Positions 11,660-22,237 of a stretch of DNA of 64,000 nucleotides are shown one piece after another. Made by a program: the position numbers and the translations under genes. This stretch comes from Oreohelix idahoensis (lineage: Eukaryota; Mollusca; Gastropoda; Stylommatophora; Oreohelicidae), in the NCBI GenBank assembly GCA_024509875.1, contig JAMPIV010004455.1, positions 773,001 through 837,000 on the forward strand, given 5' to 3'. Under the pieces are notes generated by a model, which was not told the origin of the DNA, did no database searches, and saw only the letters and a program-made list of their open reading frames with translations. Within the stretch, counting starts at the first letter, position 1, and each line of letters begins with the position of its first letter.

Positions 11660-14020
11660 ATGCTTAACTTAGACTATTTTATTAAAAATGGTAAGGATTT
11701 TGGAAAAAAAGGAGAACTTCTCGAGGCTTATGCATTGGCTGAATTTGCAAAATATAAGGCAGAGATGGAAGAACTTGAAAGAAAAGAGGCTGAAAAGAAA
11801 ACTATTGCTAAGGCAGAGATGGAAGAACTTGAAAGAAAGGAGGCTGAAAAGAAAGCAGAATTAAGACAAGAAGAAGAAAGAAAGATAGCAAGAGATGAAA
11901 TCCTACGGATTGAAGAAGAGAATAAATTGAAACGACAAGAAATCATACTGCTGCAAGAAATGGAATTGCAACGGCTTAAATTGGAAACAGCAAAACTTAA
12001 TTCTCAGAGTGCTGCAACAAGCCAAAATGATAATACTCAATCTGGATCTTCATCCACCCGACTTAAGGGCAATTATTACTTTAAACTACCACCATTCAAG
12101 TTACACGTGGATGACCTTTCATCGTGGCTGGCGCGCTTTGAGGATATATGTAAGGTCAATAACCTTGACAAAACTGCATGGGCACTTAAACTTAAAGAAT
12201 TTCTGGATGGCGAACCTGCAAGTGCAGCACAAAATATAGATCCAACATTATCAACAGACTATGAGGTCATTAAGACGTTGTTACTACGTCGTTTCCACTT
12301 GAACGAAGAGGCATGTAGATTACGTTTGAAAAGTTTGTTGCCAGATAACAATAAAGATTTCACAGGTTTTATTGCTAACATACGCAATACTTTTAACAGA
12401 TGGGTTGAACTGGCAGGTGTCAACAAATCTTACGACAAGTTAGTCGATTTGTTATTGAGGGATAAAGTATTATCTTCTGTCAGCCCACCATTCTTTGCTT
12501 ATCTGCAAGAAAGAAAACCAGAATCTATTGATGAGTTAGAAAAAATTTCTTTAAATTACTGCAAAGCTCATCCGAATGCTAATATTTCTGGCTCGTTGAT
12601 AAGAGAACCACTTCCTGTAGCCTCCAATATGGCATATCATAATCATAACAAACCTAGAACACACAGTGTGGACAGAGGTAGGTTCAAAGGAAACTATGAC
12701 ATTAATTTTCATAAGGGACAGAATAACTTTAACAATAACTTTAATAGAGGAAGACAACAAACCAGAAATTATTCACCTCAGTCAAGATACAACAGTAATC
12801 CACGTAACTCAAGTTATAATCGGTCATATAATTATAATAATGGTAACAAGTGGAACAATAGCGATAATTATAACTCGAGACATCGAGATAACAGTTACAA
12901 TAGAGGACAACGGGATAATTCATCTAATTATTCTCGTCATCGTTCTCATTCTCGTAGATCGACAAATTATAACCATAATACAGGGGCAGCCGTTACTACT
13001 GCTACAACCCCTGGGGTTCAGAGTTCACCTACTGATAACAAAATACAGTCTTCGTCTACTTGTTTTGCAATGAATTATAACGTGGCAAATAGTTGCCCAA
13101 CATGTAATCTTATATTTCAGAAAGCAAAAGAGACAGTTCTGAACTGCGGACACATTCTACCAGAAGTCAGTCTAGCAGTCAATGACGGAACAGGCTCGCT
13201 GATCTTCAACAGAGGAAAAGTTAATGGATCCATCGTCTCAGTCTTAAGAGATTCGGGATCGACCACGATCGGAATCCGTCAGACACTTGTTCATCCAAAT
13301 TGTGCAACTGGAGAACATGTCAGGTGTATGACCTTTGGTGGAACCATAGAATGTTATCCAACAGCTATTATCTATATTGATACACCTTTTTTCACAGGCA
13401 ATGTTAAAGCATGCATGTTAAGAAACCCAATTGCCGACCTTATGGTGGGATGCATACACGGAAGTAAAGATTGCACACCAGAAGAGATTATTGAATGGGA
13501 AAAAAATAATCTATGCATCGGAAATGCAGCAATAACCAGAGCACATACGAAACAATTAGAGACTATGGACACTGAAAACAAGGAAACAGATGATCATGAA
13601 AGTATCGAGATTCATTCTGCTATTGACCGAGTATCCTTTGCTGCAAAACAGAGGGAAGACAGGTCACTAACAAAATTTTTTACACTGGTCAACAAAGTTG
13701 ACAATCTTTCTATGAACAAAAATAATAGTCATTGGTTTAGTATTAAAAATGACATTTTATTAAGATGTTTTATGGATAAAACTCAGATAAGACAACAAGT
13801 CATGGTACCTTTTGCTTTTAGGCGGTACATACTTCAACACGCACATGATTCTAAGTGTGCAGGTCACATGGGTTATACTCGTACACGTTCGCGAGTATTA
13901 TCTTCTTTTTTTTTGGCCGGGAGTATCACGAGATATTTCACAGTACGTACGCTCCTGTACGATATGCCAAGAAGTGAAAGCACGGGGAGCCTTTCACACG
14001 GCGCCTATTCAGGCTTGTGA
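11660..14020 (+). CDS. Gag-protease-integrase N-terminus polyprotein
   Basis: I chose the ATG at 11660 because MLNLDYFIKNGK fits the start of related gag proteins; the frame is open 33 codons further upstream. Of 786 codons, about 20-140 form a Glu/Lys-rich coiled coil with a duplicated AEMEELERKEAEKK segment. Codons 134-300 are a capsid-like helical region (FKLPPFKLHVDDLSSWLARF, then LRRFHLNEEACRLRLKSL). Codons 327-443 are a basic Asn/Arg/Ser/Tyr-rich stretch that probably binds RNA; there is no CCHC knuckle, only CPTC. The aspartic protease has its DSG at codon 531 (LRDSGSTT) and a later DLMVGC. The frame enters the integrase zinc finger (HDSKCAGHMG near codon 728) and is lost in a nine-T run at 13906-13914, so the final 30 or so residues are out-of-frame sequence. 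Confidence 0.9.
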   Translation: MLNLDYFIKNGKDFGKKGELLEAYALAEFAKYKAEMEELERKEAEKKTIAKAEMEELERKEAEKKAELRQEEERKIARDEILRIEEENKLKRQEIILLQEMELQRLKLETAKLNSQSAATSQNDNTQSGSSSTRLKGNYYFKLPPFKLHVDDLSSWLARFEDICKVNNLDKTAWALKLKEFLDGEPASAAQNIDPTLSTDYEVIKTLLLRRFHLNEEACRLRLKSLLPDNNKDFTGFIANIRNTFNRWVELAGVNKSYDKLVDLLLRDKVLSSVSPPFFAYLQERKPESIDELEKISLNYCKAHPNANISGSLIREPLPVASNMAYHNHNKPRTHSVDRGRFKGNYDINFHKGQNNFNNNFNRGRQQTRNYSPQSRYNSNPRNSSYNRSYNYNNGNKWNNSDNYNSRHRDNSYNRGQRDNSSNYSRHRSHSRRSTNYNHNTGAAVTTATTPGVQSSPTDNKIQSSSTCFAMNYNVANSCPTCNLIFQKAKETVLNCGHILPEVSLAVNDGTGSLIFNRGKVNGSIVSVLRDSGSTTIGIRQTLVHPNCATGEHVRCMTFGGTIECYPTAIIYIDTPFFTGNVKACMLRNPIADLMVGCIHGSKDCTPEEIIEWEKNNLCIGNAAITRAHTKQLETMDTENKETDDHESIEIHSAIDRVSFAAKQREDRSLTKFFTLVNKVDNLSMNKNNSHWFSIKNDILLRCFMDKTQIRQQVMVPFAFRRYILQHAHDSKCAGHMGYTRTRSRVLSSFFLAGSITRYFTVRTLLYDMPRSESTGSLSHGAYSGL

Positions 14021-16439
14021 CATATCTGTGAGACCTTTCGACAAAATGGCCATTGATATCATTGGCCCACTTTTACCATCAACCAGAGGACATAGATTTA
14101 TTCTCACTTGCATCGATTTATGCACACGATGGCCAGAAGCCATCCCATTGAAAACAACCACCACCACAGATGTAGCTGATGCACTACACCTGATCTTTTC
14201 TAGAGTAGGTTTTCCTAGAAAACTTTTGTCAGATCATGGTTCTCAATTTATATCTGAGACTATGACGGAGGTAATGAAGACTTGGCAAATAGATAGAAAT
14301 CTCAGCAGCATTTATCACCCAATGAGTAATGGTGCTGTAGAAAGACTTAACCGCACACTCAAACAAATGTTACATAAAGTTACAGTTAACCATCCACAGG
14401 ACTGGGACAGAGTTCTACCAGCGGTGTTATTCGCTTATCGAGAGGTGCCACATGAACAAACTGGCTTCTCTCCATTTCAACTAGTCTTTGGCGCTCCACC
14501 AAGAGGTCCTATGGGACTGATAAAAGATTTATTAATAGATTCTGAGATGACTCAGGACACTCAGTCATCCTATGAGTATGTAATTAATCTCCGGAATAAC
14601 ATTATTGATGCCTGTAAAATGGCAACAGCTTCATCTGAGGCTGCGAAAGAGAAAGCTAGAACTTTCCAAAACAGTAATAGACGATTACGTCATTTATTTC
14701 CAGGAGATCAAGCTTATGTGTTATTGCCACATAACAATAATAAACTACTAATCTCGTGGAACGGTCCTTACCAGGTTATCAATAAGATTTCTGATGTTGA
14801 TTATGTCCTGGACATTAAGGGACATCACAAAATATTTCACATAAATATGCTCAAGCAATTTCATACTCGACCTGAACATCTACAAGCTATTTTTCACGAA
14901 TTAGATGACACTTTCAGACCTACATGTCACTATTCTAATTTATCTGTTATCCAGGAAGAAGAATCTTCTTTTCCTGAGGTACAGTTAGCTTTACCTGTAC
15001 CTGTAGTACAATCTAGCGAATCTTGGCGGGACGTAACCATCTCTTCGTCGGTTACACCGCAACAGCATCAAAAGATTGCTGATCTTCTACAATCTTATCC
15101 AGATGTGTTGACCGATGTTCCAGGTCGCACATCAGTCATTAGTCATGACATCACTCTTAATGATGATACTCCAATTCGGGTACATCCTTATTCTGTTCCT
15201 CTACACTTTCTTACTAAAACTACTAAGGAACTTGAACAGATGTTATCTTTAGGAATTATCGAAACTAGTAATTCCCCATTTTCTTCTCCATTAGTTATTG
15301 TCCGAAAGAAGGACAATAACATTAGACTATGCGTCGACTATAGAAAATTAAATGCACAAACGATAGTTGATAGCGAACCACATCCACTTCTCGATGACTT
15401 ACTGCCACGTCTATCGACAGCAACTATATTCACTAAGATAGACTTAACTAAAGGTTATTGGCAGATACCACTAACCGAAAAAGCTAAATACTACACAGCG
15501 TTTTCAACTCCGCTAGGTCTATACCAGTGGAATGTGATGCCTTTTGGGCTTGTTAACGCTCCAGCTACCTTTGTTCGCATGATGCGACACATTTTTTCAG
15601 GTAGACCAGACATTATTACATATATAGACGACATATGCTTATTTAGTTCATCTTTTGAGGAACATTTTTTGGGTCTTGGATACGTTTTTGATACCTTAAG
15701 AAGGTACAAGTTAACTGCTAAACCTACAAAATTACAGGTAGCATTTCATGAGATCACTTTTTTGGGTCACATTATTGGAGCAGGATATATCCGAACACTA
15801 CCCAGTACAGTTTCAAAAATTTTAAACATTTCCGTTCCTCAAACGAAGAAACAAGTGAGAAGCTTGTTAGGTCTAGTCCAATATTACAGTACATTCGTAC
15901 CTAACTTGTCATCTATCACGGCTGTCTTGTCCTCATTACTAATGAAAGACATGCCAGTGAAGGTGACATGGACTGACGAATGTGACAGAATTTTTCGGCA
16001 AATAATTTATATATTTTCAAATCCACCTATTTTGAGACTAACTGATGCTTCTAAAAAGTTCATTCTTCGTACAGATGCGAGTAACTACGGAATTGGCGCA
16101 TGTTTGCTCCAATACCATGACGATATCCTCCACCCAAACCTCTACATCTCACGGAAACTCAAACCACCTGAAATCAAGTATTCAACTGTCGACCGCGAAC
16201 TTTTGGCAGTCGTTTGGGCGATAACTAAGTTGGAAAAATTCTTACTACGTGCCCCTTTCGTGGTACAAACAGACCAGAGGGCCGTAGCATCACTACAACG
16301 AGCAAATCACAAAAGTCCAAAGTTGACCAGATTCGCTATACTCCTTCAACCTTTCGAGTTCTCAATCGAGTACATCACAGGATCCGACAACGTCTTGGCG
16401 GATACTTTATCTCGAAATCCTAATGATGTCGATTCCTAA
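13812..16439 (+). CDS. Integrase-reverse transcriptase-RNase H polyprotein
   Basis: Authentic sequence starts at the nine-T run (FFWPGVSRD, codon 33). Codons 49 and 52 are the two cysteines of the HHCC finger. The integrase triad is Asp82, Asp141 (SDHGSQF) and Glu177 (NGAVERLNR), a D-D-35-E spacing. A basic C-terminal part ends with an HINMLKQFH segment near codon 350. RT follows: motif A Asp544 (KIDLTKGYWQI), PFGLVNAPATF, and YIDD at 604-607. RNase H has Asp755, Glu796, Asp821 and Asp864 (ADTLSR), and the protein stops ten codons later. All catalytic residues are present, so the element may have been active recently. The first 30 codons of this frame are shadow of the upstream frame. Confidence 0.93.
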   Translation: MLLGGTYFNTHMILSVQVTWVILVHVREYYLLFFWPGVSRDISQYVRSCTICQEVKARGAFHTAPIQACDISVRPFDKMAIDIIGPLLPSTRGHRFILTCIDLCTRWPEAIPLKTTTTTDVADALHLIFSRVGFPRKLLSDHGSQFISETMTEVMKTWQIDRNLSSIYHPMSNGAVERLNRTLKQMLHKVTVNHPQDWDRVLPAVLFAYREVPHEQTGFSPFQLVFGAPPRGPMGLIKDLLIDSEMTQDTQSSYEYVINLRNNIIDACKMATASSEAAKEKARTFQNSNRRLRHLFPGDQAYVLLPHNNNKLLISWNGPYQVINKISDVDYVLDIKGHHKIFHINMLKQFHTRPEHLQAIFHELDDTFRPTCHYSNLSVIQEEESSFPEVQLALPVPVVQSSESWRDVTISSSVTPQQHQKIADLLQSYPDVLTDVPGRTSVISHDITLNDDTPIRVHPYSVPLHFLTKTTKELEQMLSLGIIETSNSPFSSPLVIVRKKDNNIRLCVDYRKLNAQTIVDSEPHPLLDDLLPRLSTATIFTKIDLTKGYWQIPLTEKAKYYTAFSTPLGLYQWNVMPFGLVNAPATFVRMMRHIFSGRPDIITYIDDICLFSSSFEEHFLGLGYVFDTLRRYKLTAKPTKLQVAFHEITFLGHIIGAGYIRTLPSTVSKILNISVPQTKKQVRSLLGLVQYYSTFVPNLSSITAVLSSLLMKDMPVKVTWTDECDRIFRQIIYIFSNPPILRLTDASKKFILRTDASNYGIGACLLQYHDDILHPNLYISRKLKPPEIKYSTVDRELLAVVWAITKLEKFLLRAPFVVQTDQRAVASLQRANHKSPKLTRFAILLQPFEFSIEYITGSDNVLADTLSRNPNDVDS

Positions 16440-17445
16440 TTCACGTTGTTTGTCTCAAATACAATACTATTCACAGAGAAACTTAATCAAAGGACATAGC
16501 ACCATCGTTGCTTTTTGACACATGAATGAACCATTGACTCAGCTGCTTCCTAAAGACAGATTATACGCAAAGTGACTGCAATCAATTGACACTATATTCG
16601 TCTTTACGCCGGGACTTTCCTGGTTTACATTCGTTTACATTCGTCACAATACTGTTTCAAAACACTTCGGAGATAATAAATGACATTCCATTCGAACTAA
16701 TTCGTTATATAACTTGATTCAGAATGCTTGAACATTTTGTCTAATGGAAATTCAAAGATCAAGACTACGAATGGAGCTTCATATCCAATGTTAATTACTT
16801 TTAATTTAGTCTTTAAAACTAGTCCACATTAAAATGACAAGTGAGTTGAATTTAAAAAAAAAAAAAAAATGAAACTTGAAAAAATGAAAGAAAGAAAAGA
16901 AAACTCACACAATTCTTTGATTATATTCTTAGAATTACATGATTATATTGCATATTTAATAATTATGTCAATACATCACATACTATTGTTTAAAGTAGTT
17001 AGATAGGTATTAATAACTTAATACTACACTTACTTGATGTTCAACACACATAACTTAGTTAAATTTATACATCATTTTTTTTTCCTCTACTTTATTCTTT
17101 ATTCGTTATTATGTCTTTCTTTAACATATCCTCTCATTTTTCTTACATTAGATTTTCAACAACTTATTCTTATTCCATACCTAGTATAGTTAATTAGTTT
17201 AATTTTAACACTTTAGATTAGTCTGACATGACATTTTATCACGACATATTTTAAGTTAATTAATTATTTAATTAGAGATCAACATTACCATTCTCTTTTA
17301 GTTCTTATTACAATTTATATTTATGTATGATATAAATAATTAATATATTACATGACTGTTAGTTAGTCGACATGACCATGACATTGGTTCTAGACAGAAC
17401 GTCGTAGGCCATATGCCGCAATTTTGTTAAATTTTTTTTTTTGGG
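16440..17445 (+). other. 3' untranslated tail of the inner element
   Basis: 1 kb of AT-rich sequence between the RNase H stop and the 3' LTR, without coding potential. Unusually long for a gypsy-type element. It contains A- and T-runs. Confidence 0.7.
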
Positions 17446-17490
17446 AAAAATCTATCTAATAGATTTTTTTTCCCCCAGTGGACAGGGAAT
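17446..17490 (+). other. Hairpin and polypurine tract before the inner 3' LTR
   Basis: AAAAATCTAT (17446-17455) pairs perfectly with ATAGATTTTT (17459-17468) across a 3-nt CTA loop, flanked by GGG and CCCCC that could extend the stem. GTGGACAGGGAAT follows and meets the LTR at 17491, the position of a plus-strand primer tract. Confidence 0.75.
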
Positions 17491-18213
17491 TGTTACGGTA
17501 TTTTATTGGCATGGTCTGCTAGAGGTTAGCAGCATAAGATTAAGAGGTGACCACGTTTAATATAATGTAAATAATTGTTAGTTTAGTGTACGCGATACAC
17601 ACGATTGATTATGACGTGTGTGCGTTGGTATGTCACGCACCGTGACTAGGTTACCACACCCCTTTCTTGTATGACCGTCGAACGGATAAGACGTGTCCTT
17701 GTATTCATGCAGTGTCGGGCATGGAGTGCCACACAGATTATATTATAATTAATGATGGACATGGGTCAGTCCAATGTTATGATTTGGAAGAAGAATGCTA
17801 CAGGTTAGTAAGTGACTAAACCTAAGTCGAGATAGATTTATAATTATTGACGAACGCATAATCTCACTGTCGGTTGCTGGGATCACCAGCCACGCGTGCA
17901 TACAGTTATGTCGTTCTGTCTATTTGTTATTTGACAAGGACTGAATTGAAGATAAATCATAATTCAAGAAAGGAACAGAACTTTATATATTTATGCTTCA
18001 TGACAACCATTGTTTGAAATATTGTCTATAATCTTCTATGTAATAAATACATGTGGACTCATAAAGGACTTATCCCATTATTGAATATCAGAAGTTCAAC
18101 CGTCAGTATAATGGATACAAAGCTTTACACCACCACTTGCGAAATTAACCATCTATCAGCACGATGCTCTATAATGATCATGATTGACTAACTCTCCCCG
18201 CAATAACATAACA
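17491..18213 (+). repeat. Inner Gmr1-like element, 3' LTR
   Basis: 723 bp from TGTTACGG to ATAACA, with TGTTA/TAACA inverted ends. The first 408 bp match the 5' LTR. The last 315 bp are unique here and hold an AATAAA (18042), as expected for R-U5. The right border is inferred from the terminal TAACA and the change to GC-richer sequence. Confidence 0.75.
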
Positions 18214-18756
18214 CCCAACCTTGCAACGAGAAGACCGTTGGGCCCTTACGCCACAACAAGAAGAGGCGTACCGCCACAACTAGAAATAAAACCGCTACAG
18301 GGCGCCGAGAAGATTGGTAGTCGGTTAGGGTAGGAAACTCGTCTTAAGCAGAGAGGAGGGAGTGCAAGTCGAGGTTCAGAGGAGGAGACACATAAAAAGC
18401 AGATAGTGGGGAATGTTGGCCACCGTCCACGCAAAACGAGTGTCAAGCACGTCAGGAGCAATCCCCCTACAGATTCGACAGCTACAAGCACTGACAGGCA
18501 GACGTCACGGGCAGGCAGCGATGCGGCACAGGTGTGCGAGTCTTCTAGACCACAGCAACTGCCAGCCCGACAACGTACAACTGGGGACATAACGACCAAG
18601 AGGATCCCCAGCCGAGTTGTACCGAATACAGAATCTGAGCCCAAAACATCGCCGCTGAGAAATAATCAAACGCAGCACCAACGATCTAAGAGATTTCGAC
18701 AGAAGTGCCTGAGGTAGTGATGTTGTCGGGACGACAACAAAATCAGGAGGGAGATA
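18214..18756 (+). pseudogene. Outer element 3' remnant with purine tract
   Basis: Base composition changes here to GC-richer sequence. An open frame at 18334-18717 encodes a Ser/Thr/Arg-rich, low-complexity basic tail ending RSKRFRQKCLR, plausible as the extreme C-terminus of the lost polyprotein, though I see no defined domain. AGGAGGGAGATA at 18745-18756 is a clean polypurine tract directly abutting the 3' LTR. Confidence 0.6.
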
Positions 18757-19397
18757 TGTGATGGGGCCGAGAAGGAGACGCCCGCCCCCTACCTGTTTCT
18801 AGGCAGATTATTTTCGATGTGCGCGAAGCATTCTGGGTTGTGAAAAGTCTGAAGTAGAAGATATGTAATGAGGCCATAATAAAGCCTGAGAATTAATTGT
18901 GGTGTATAGTTGTGTGTTATATTAAATAGCTGTAGGTTTTATTTGTGTTTTCGCTATTCCTAAAGCGATAATCGCGTGTGATATTTAAGTAGCCAAGATT
19001 AATACGCCTAGCGCGCAGTAAAGTGAGTGATTAGCCTAGTGCCTATAAAAAGAGATAGCGAACTACCAGCGGCCCTTCTTAAAGTATCAGTCCAGACAAG
19101 AGAGGACGAAACGAGGCGCGCTGTGTACCCACACAGAAGAACACAAAGACATGACACATTAGCATCGGGCACTGTTGGGTGTTTTGTTTTGTTTTGTTTT
19201 GTTTTGTTTGGTTTTGTGATGTTCGCTAGTTTATTTGTTTAATGTTTGCTTTGTCACTGAATGGGTTGTAAAAATAAATATAGCCCCTGCCTCTAGAATC
19301 AAGAGTTTTATTGTTGTTCGGGTCGGTGCGAGTGTGACAAGAGAGTGATCACACATCACAATATAATCATCATCATCATCTCGCCCACCCTATCACA
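18757..19397 (+). repeat. Outer LTR element, 3' LTR
   Basis: 641 bp from TGTGATGGGG to TATCACA, followed by the TTCC duplication. It lacks the 20-bp segment found in the 5' LTR. Its last 200 bp resemble the end of the solo LTR at 39555-41254. Confidence 0.95.
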
Positions 19398-19640
19398 TTC
19401 CCTTTGGTCACGTGTTGAGAAGAAGACAACTGGATTATTTCGTGACAGCAGGAAAGATGGAAGGAACAAGGGATAGAGTACGACAAAGAGAGAAGTTACT
19501 GTACAGTTTGACATCATAGCTTGAATGGAACAGAGTCAACAAAAGAACTGATAAAGAGTATTGGTAACAGAAAGTAATGGAGAGACATGGTCACTACTCC
19601 ACAAAGCATGGTACTTGAAGAAGACAAAGTAGTTTTTTTT
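19398..19640 (+). pseudogene. LINE ORF2 C-terminal fragment
   Basis: Reads FGHVLRRRQLDYFVTAGKME, then VRQREKLLYSLTS and, with stops, a W-x-R-V segment. This is the GHxxRR...L...TGKIEG...RGRQREK...SLT pattern of LINE C-termini. It begins at the LTR target duplication, so its upstream part was absent already (a SINE lies on the other side). Confidence 0.7.
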
Positions 19641-20320
<680 letters not shown>

Positions 20321-20321
<1 letters not shown>

Positions 20322-21163
20322 AGCGACACCATTGAAAGGATAAATGCGACAAAATTGAAAGAAATATACCACACTTTTGTGAAAAAATAACTTAATCTCT
20401 TCACCACGTAATATTAAAATTGCAAAAATACTGAGCTAAGACAAACATAAAGGGCACACATTGATGGTACTTCCGCAATATCAAAATCTCAAAGTATTTA
20501 AAATAAACGTCTTTGGTGTTTTAAAAAAAAAACTTTACAAACTTGACTGGCAACATAAACCATTAGATTCGCACCGAAACACACCCACACACGTCGACTC
20601 AACCCAAGTCGACGTCTCTCATCTAGCGTCTAGCGAGGTTGACTTTATCGAATGTTCGTGGAAGGCAACAGATTTTAGCCCGCTCAACTTATCGACACAA
20701 GCCAGCTCCGACACGGTTACACCAAACAGCAAGCAGACCTGACGGACTAGAGAAGTTCATTAAGAATACTGTTTGACGAGTGAAGTGAATTAGTAGCTCC
20801 GTATTACCTGAGGGTCTTTTTCGCCGTGTTGTTTTGTGTTGTGATGTGTGAAGTGAAATGGTAGTGCTGTAATGCTATCACTTCATTTGCGTATATATTC
20901 ACATTAAGTCTCGTGTTTGATAAATGAAGTGAAGTAGTAATAGTGCTGTAAAGGTAGAACATGAGAGTTTATTTTCTCTACATTGTGTTTGATACGCGTT
21001 GTGACGTAGTAGTACTGTAATACTATACTTATGCACAGGTATTAAAATTAAATCTTGTCTGGTGTGTGAAGTGAATTAGTATAGCTGGAATAACATCATG
21101 GATCTCTACAGTTATATTAGTAAATTCAAAGGAATACCTAATTGAATGTGGTAAATTTTGTTC
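20321..21163. other. Gene-free stretch
   Basis: A 93-codon frame at 20461-20742 has no recognisable domain. From about 20770 to 21090 the motif GTGAAGTGAA(A/T)TAGTA recurs about four times, each near GTGCTGTAAT, a degenerate tandem repeat of roughly 100 bp. Confidence 0.5.
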
Positions 21164-21460
21164 TCACCTTGAAATGTTCCACAACGCTGGACAAGATTTT
21201 AAGCTGTGATTGGCTGAGAGATGTTTCCTATTCCAGGTACGTTTCCAATACCAAGATTGTATCATCAATACCCACGTGCTCCCCAAGGAGCAAATGCCTT
21301 CAAGAAACACATACCAGGTCCTTCTGTCACGTGCCATCAGTACAGGGTCTCTCCATGTCTTCCTCATAATTTTCATTCATGTCTCCATTTCTCTTTGTTT
21401 TTTTTTTTTTAGGCATACCTCTCCTTCTATTACTCCAGGGATTCTCGAACAAGGACAACC
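21164..21460 (-). pseudogene. LINE ORF2 C-terminal fragment
   Basis: The minus strand reads NRRRGMPKK, then after a frame change MRKTWRDPVLMARDRRTWYV and FLEGICSLG. This fits the RRRGRPKxTWRD...ARDRRxWRxFVxGxCSLG ending of LINE reverse transcriptases. Oligo-A/T interrupts the frame. A related fragment lies at 59850-60030. Confidence 0.6.
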
Positions 21461-22237
21461 TTGTCACGCTTTCAACACGTTTCTTCAGAGTGTGTATTAT
21501 CCTGCATCTTCTTCTCATCGTTTTGTTCCCCTAGCACTTGTTAGTCCATGTCAGAGACTTGACATTGATAGTAACATTCATCTTCTTCTTCTTCAAGTAT
21601 CATGCATAGTGGCGTAGGAGATCATGTCTCTCCACAGCTTACTGTCTCTAGTACAATTGATCAATTCTATTGTAGCCTTCTGTCATTGCCACGATGTCAA
21701 ACTGTCCAGTATTTGCTCTCTTTGTCCTCCTCTATCTCTTTTACCTTCAATCTTACCTGTTGTTACGATATATTCCAGCTTTCCTCTTCTCATTACGTGC
21801 TTCCCCCCCCCCCACCCCCCCCCTCCCAAGTGAATTACTTTTTTATAACTTGTGAAATAAGTTTCCTTTGCACATTGGCCTCTTTCAGGACATCCTCATT
21901 ACTCATTTTGGCTGTCCATGGTGTTTTTAACATTCTTCTGTAAAACCTCATCTCCGTGGCCTCTAATGTCTTCCCTATTATAGTAACAGAATTCCCCCAT
22001 AATTAGTGGCTTTTCCAAATCTTCCTTCTTTAGATAATTTGGCTAAATGTCCTACCTTCCATTCTGCTGGTATTTCTTCTCTCTCCCTGACTTTGCAAAG
22101 TAATTTGCATAATATGTCTGTAGAGGAATCTGAATCTGCTTTGATGGCCGCTTTTCATCGTTTAGAAGCTTTATGCTTTTCTTTATGCCTTCACTATTTG
22201 TCTTTTAAACATTTTGTGACGGTATTGCCTCCCCTGC
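21461..22237. other. Gene-free stretch with a C-run
   Basis: No gene recognised. An interrupted run of about 25 C lies at 21803-21827. Confidence 0.55.

Larger units (their letters stand above)
9737..18213 (+). mobile_element. Gmr1-like Ty3/gypsy element (Gag-PR-INT-RT-RH), nearly intact
   Basis: The element has TGTTACGG-starting LTRs, a 1.5-kb AT-rich leader, one long coding region (11660-16439) and a 1-kb tail before the 3' LTR. Integrase lies upstream of RT, opposite to normal Ty3/gypsy order and like Ty1/copia, while the RT, RNase H and integrase motifs are of gypsy type. This arrangement defines Gmr1-like elements (first described from deuterostomes). The only coding defect seen is one frameshift at 13906-13914. 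No target duplication is evident (ATAAG on the left, CCCAA on the right) and I cannot identify its primer site, so the insertion has been rearranged or is recombinant. Confidence 0.9.
8930..19397 (+). mobile_element. Outer Ty3/gypsy-type LTR retrotransposon, gutted and interrupted
   Basis: Two LTRs (661 and 641 bp) are flanked by the 4-bp direct repeat TTCC at 8926-8929 and 19398-19401, so this is one insertion. Its own interior survives only as 9591-9736 (primer site and 17 gag codons) and about 18214-18756 (a tail and purine tract). The rest has been replaced by the inner element at 9737-18213. The missing 4-5 kb of coding sequence cannot be explained by a simple insertion, which would have kept it. 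The target was a junction between a SINE and a LINE fragment. The superfamily is inferred from the target length and primer site, since no RT of this element remains. Confidence 0.85.

Noticed and set aside
13906..13914. Programmed gag-pol frameshift site
   Set aside because: The shift lies inside the integrase zinc finger, past protease, where no polyprotein boundary is expected; a homopolymer indel is simpler.
18246..18644. 132-codon minus-strand frame rich in Cys/Leu/Ser
   Set aside because: Antisense of the outer element's 3' remnant, with no domain; a GC-rich shadow frame.
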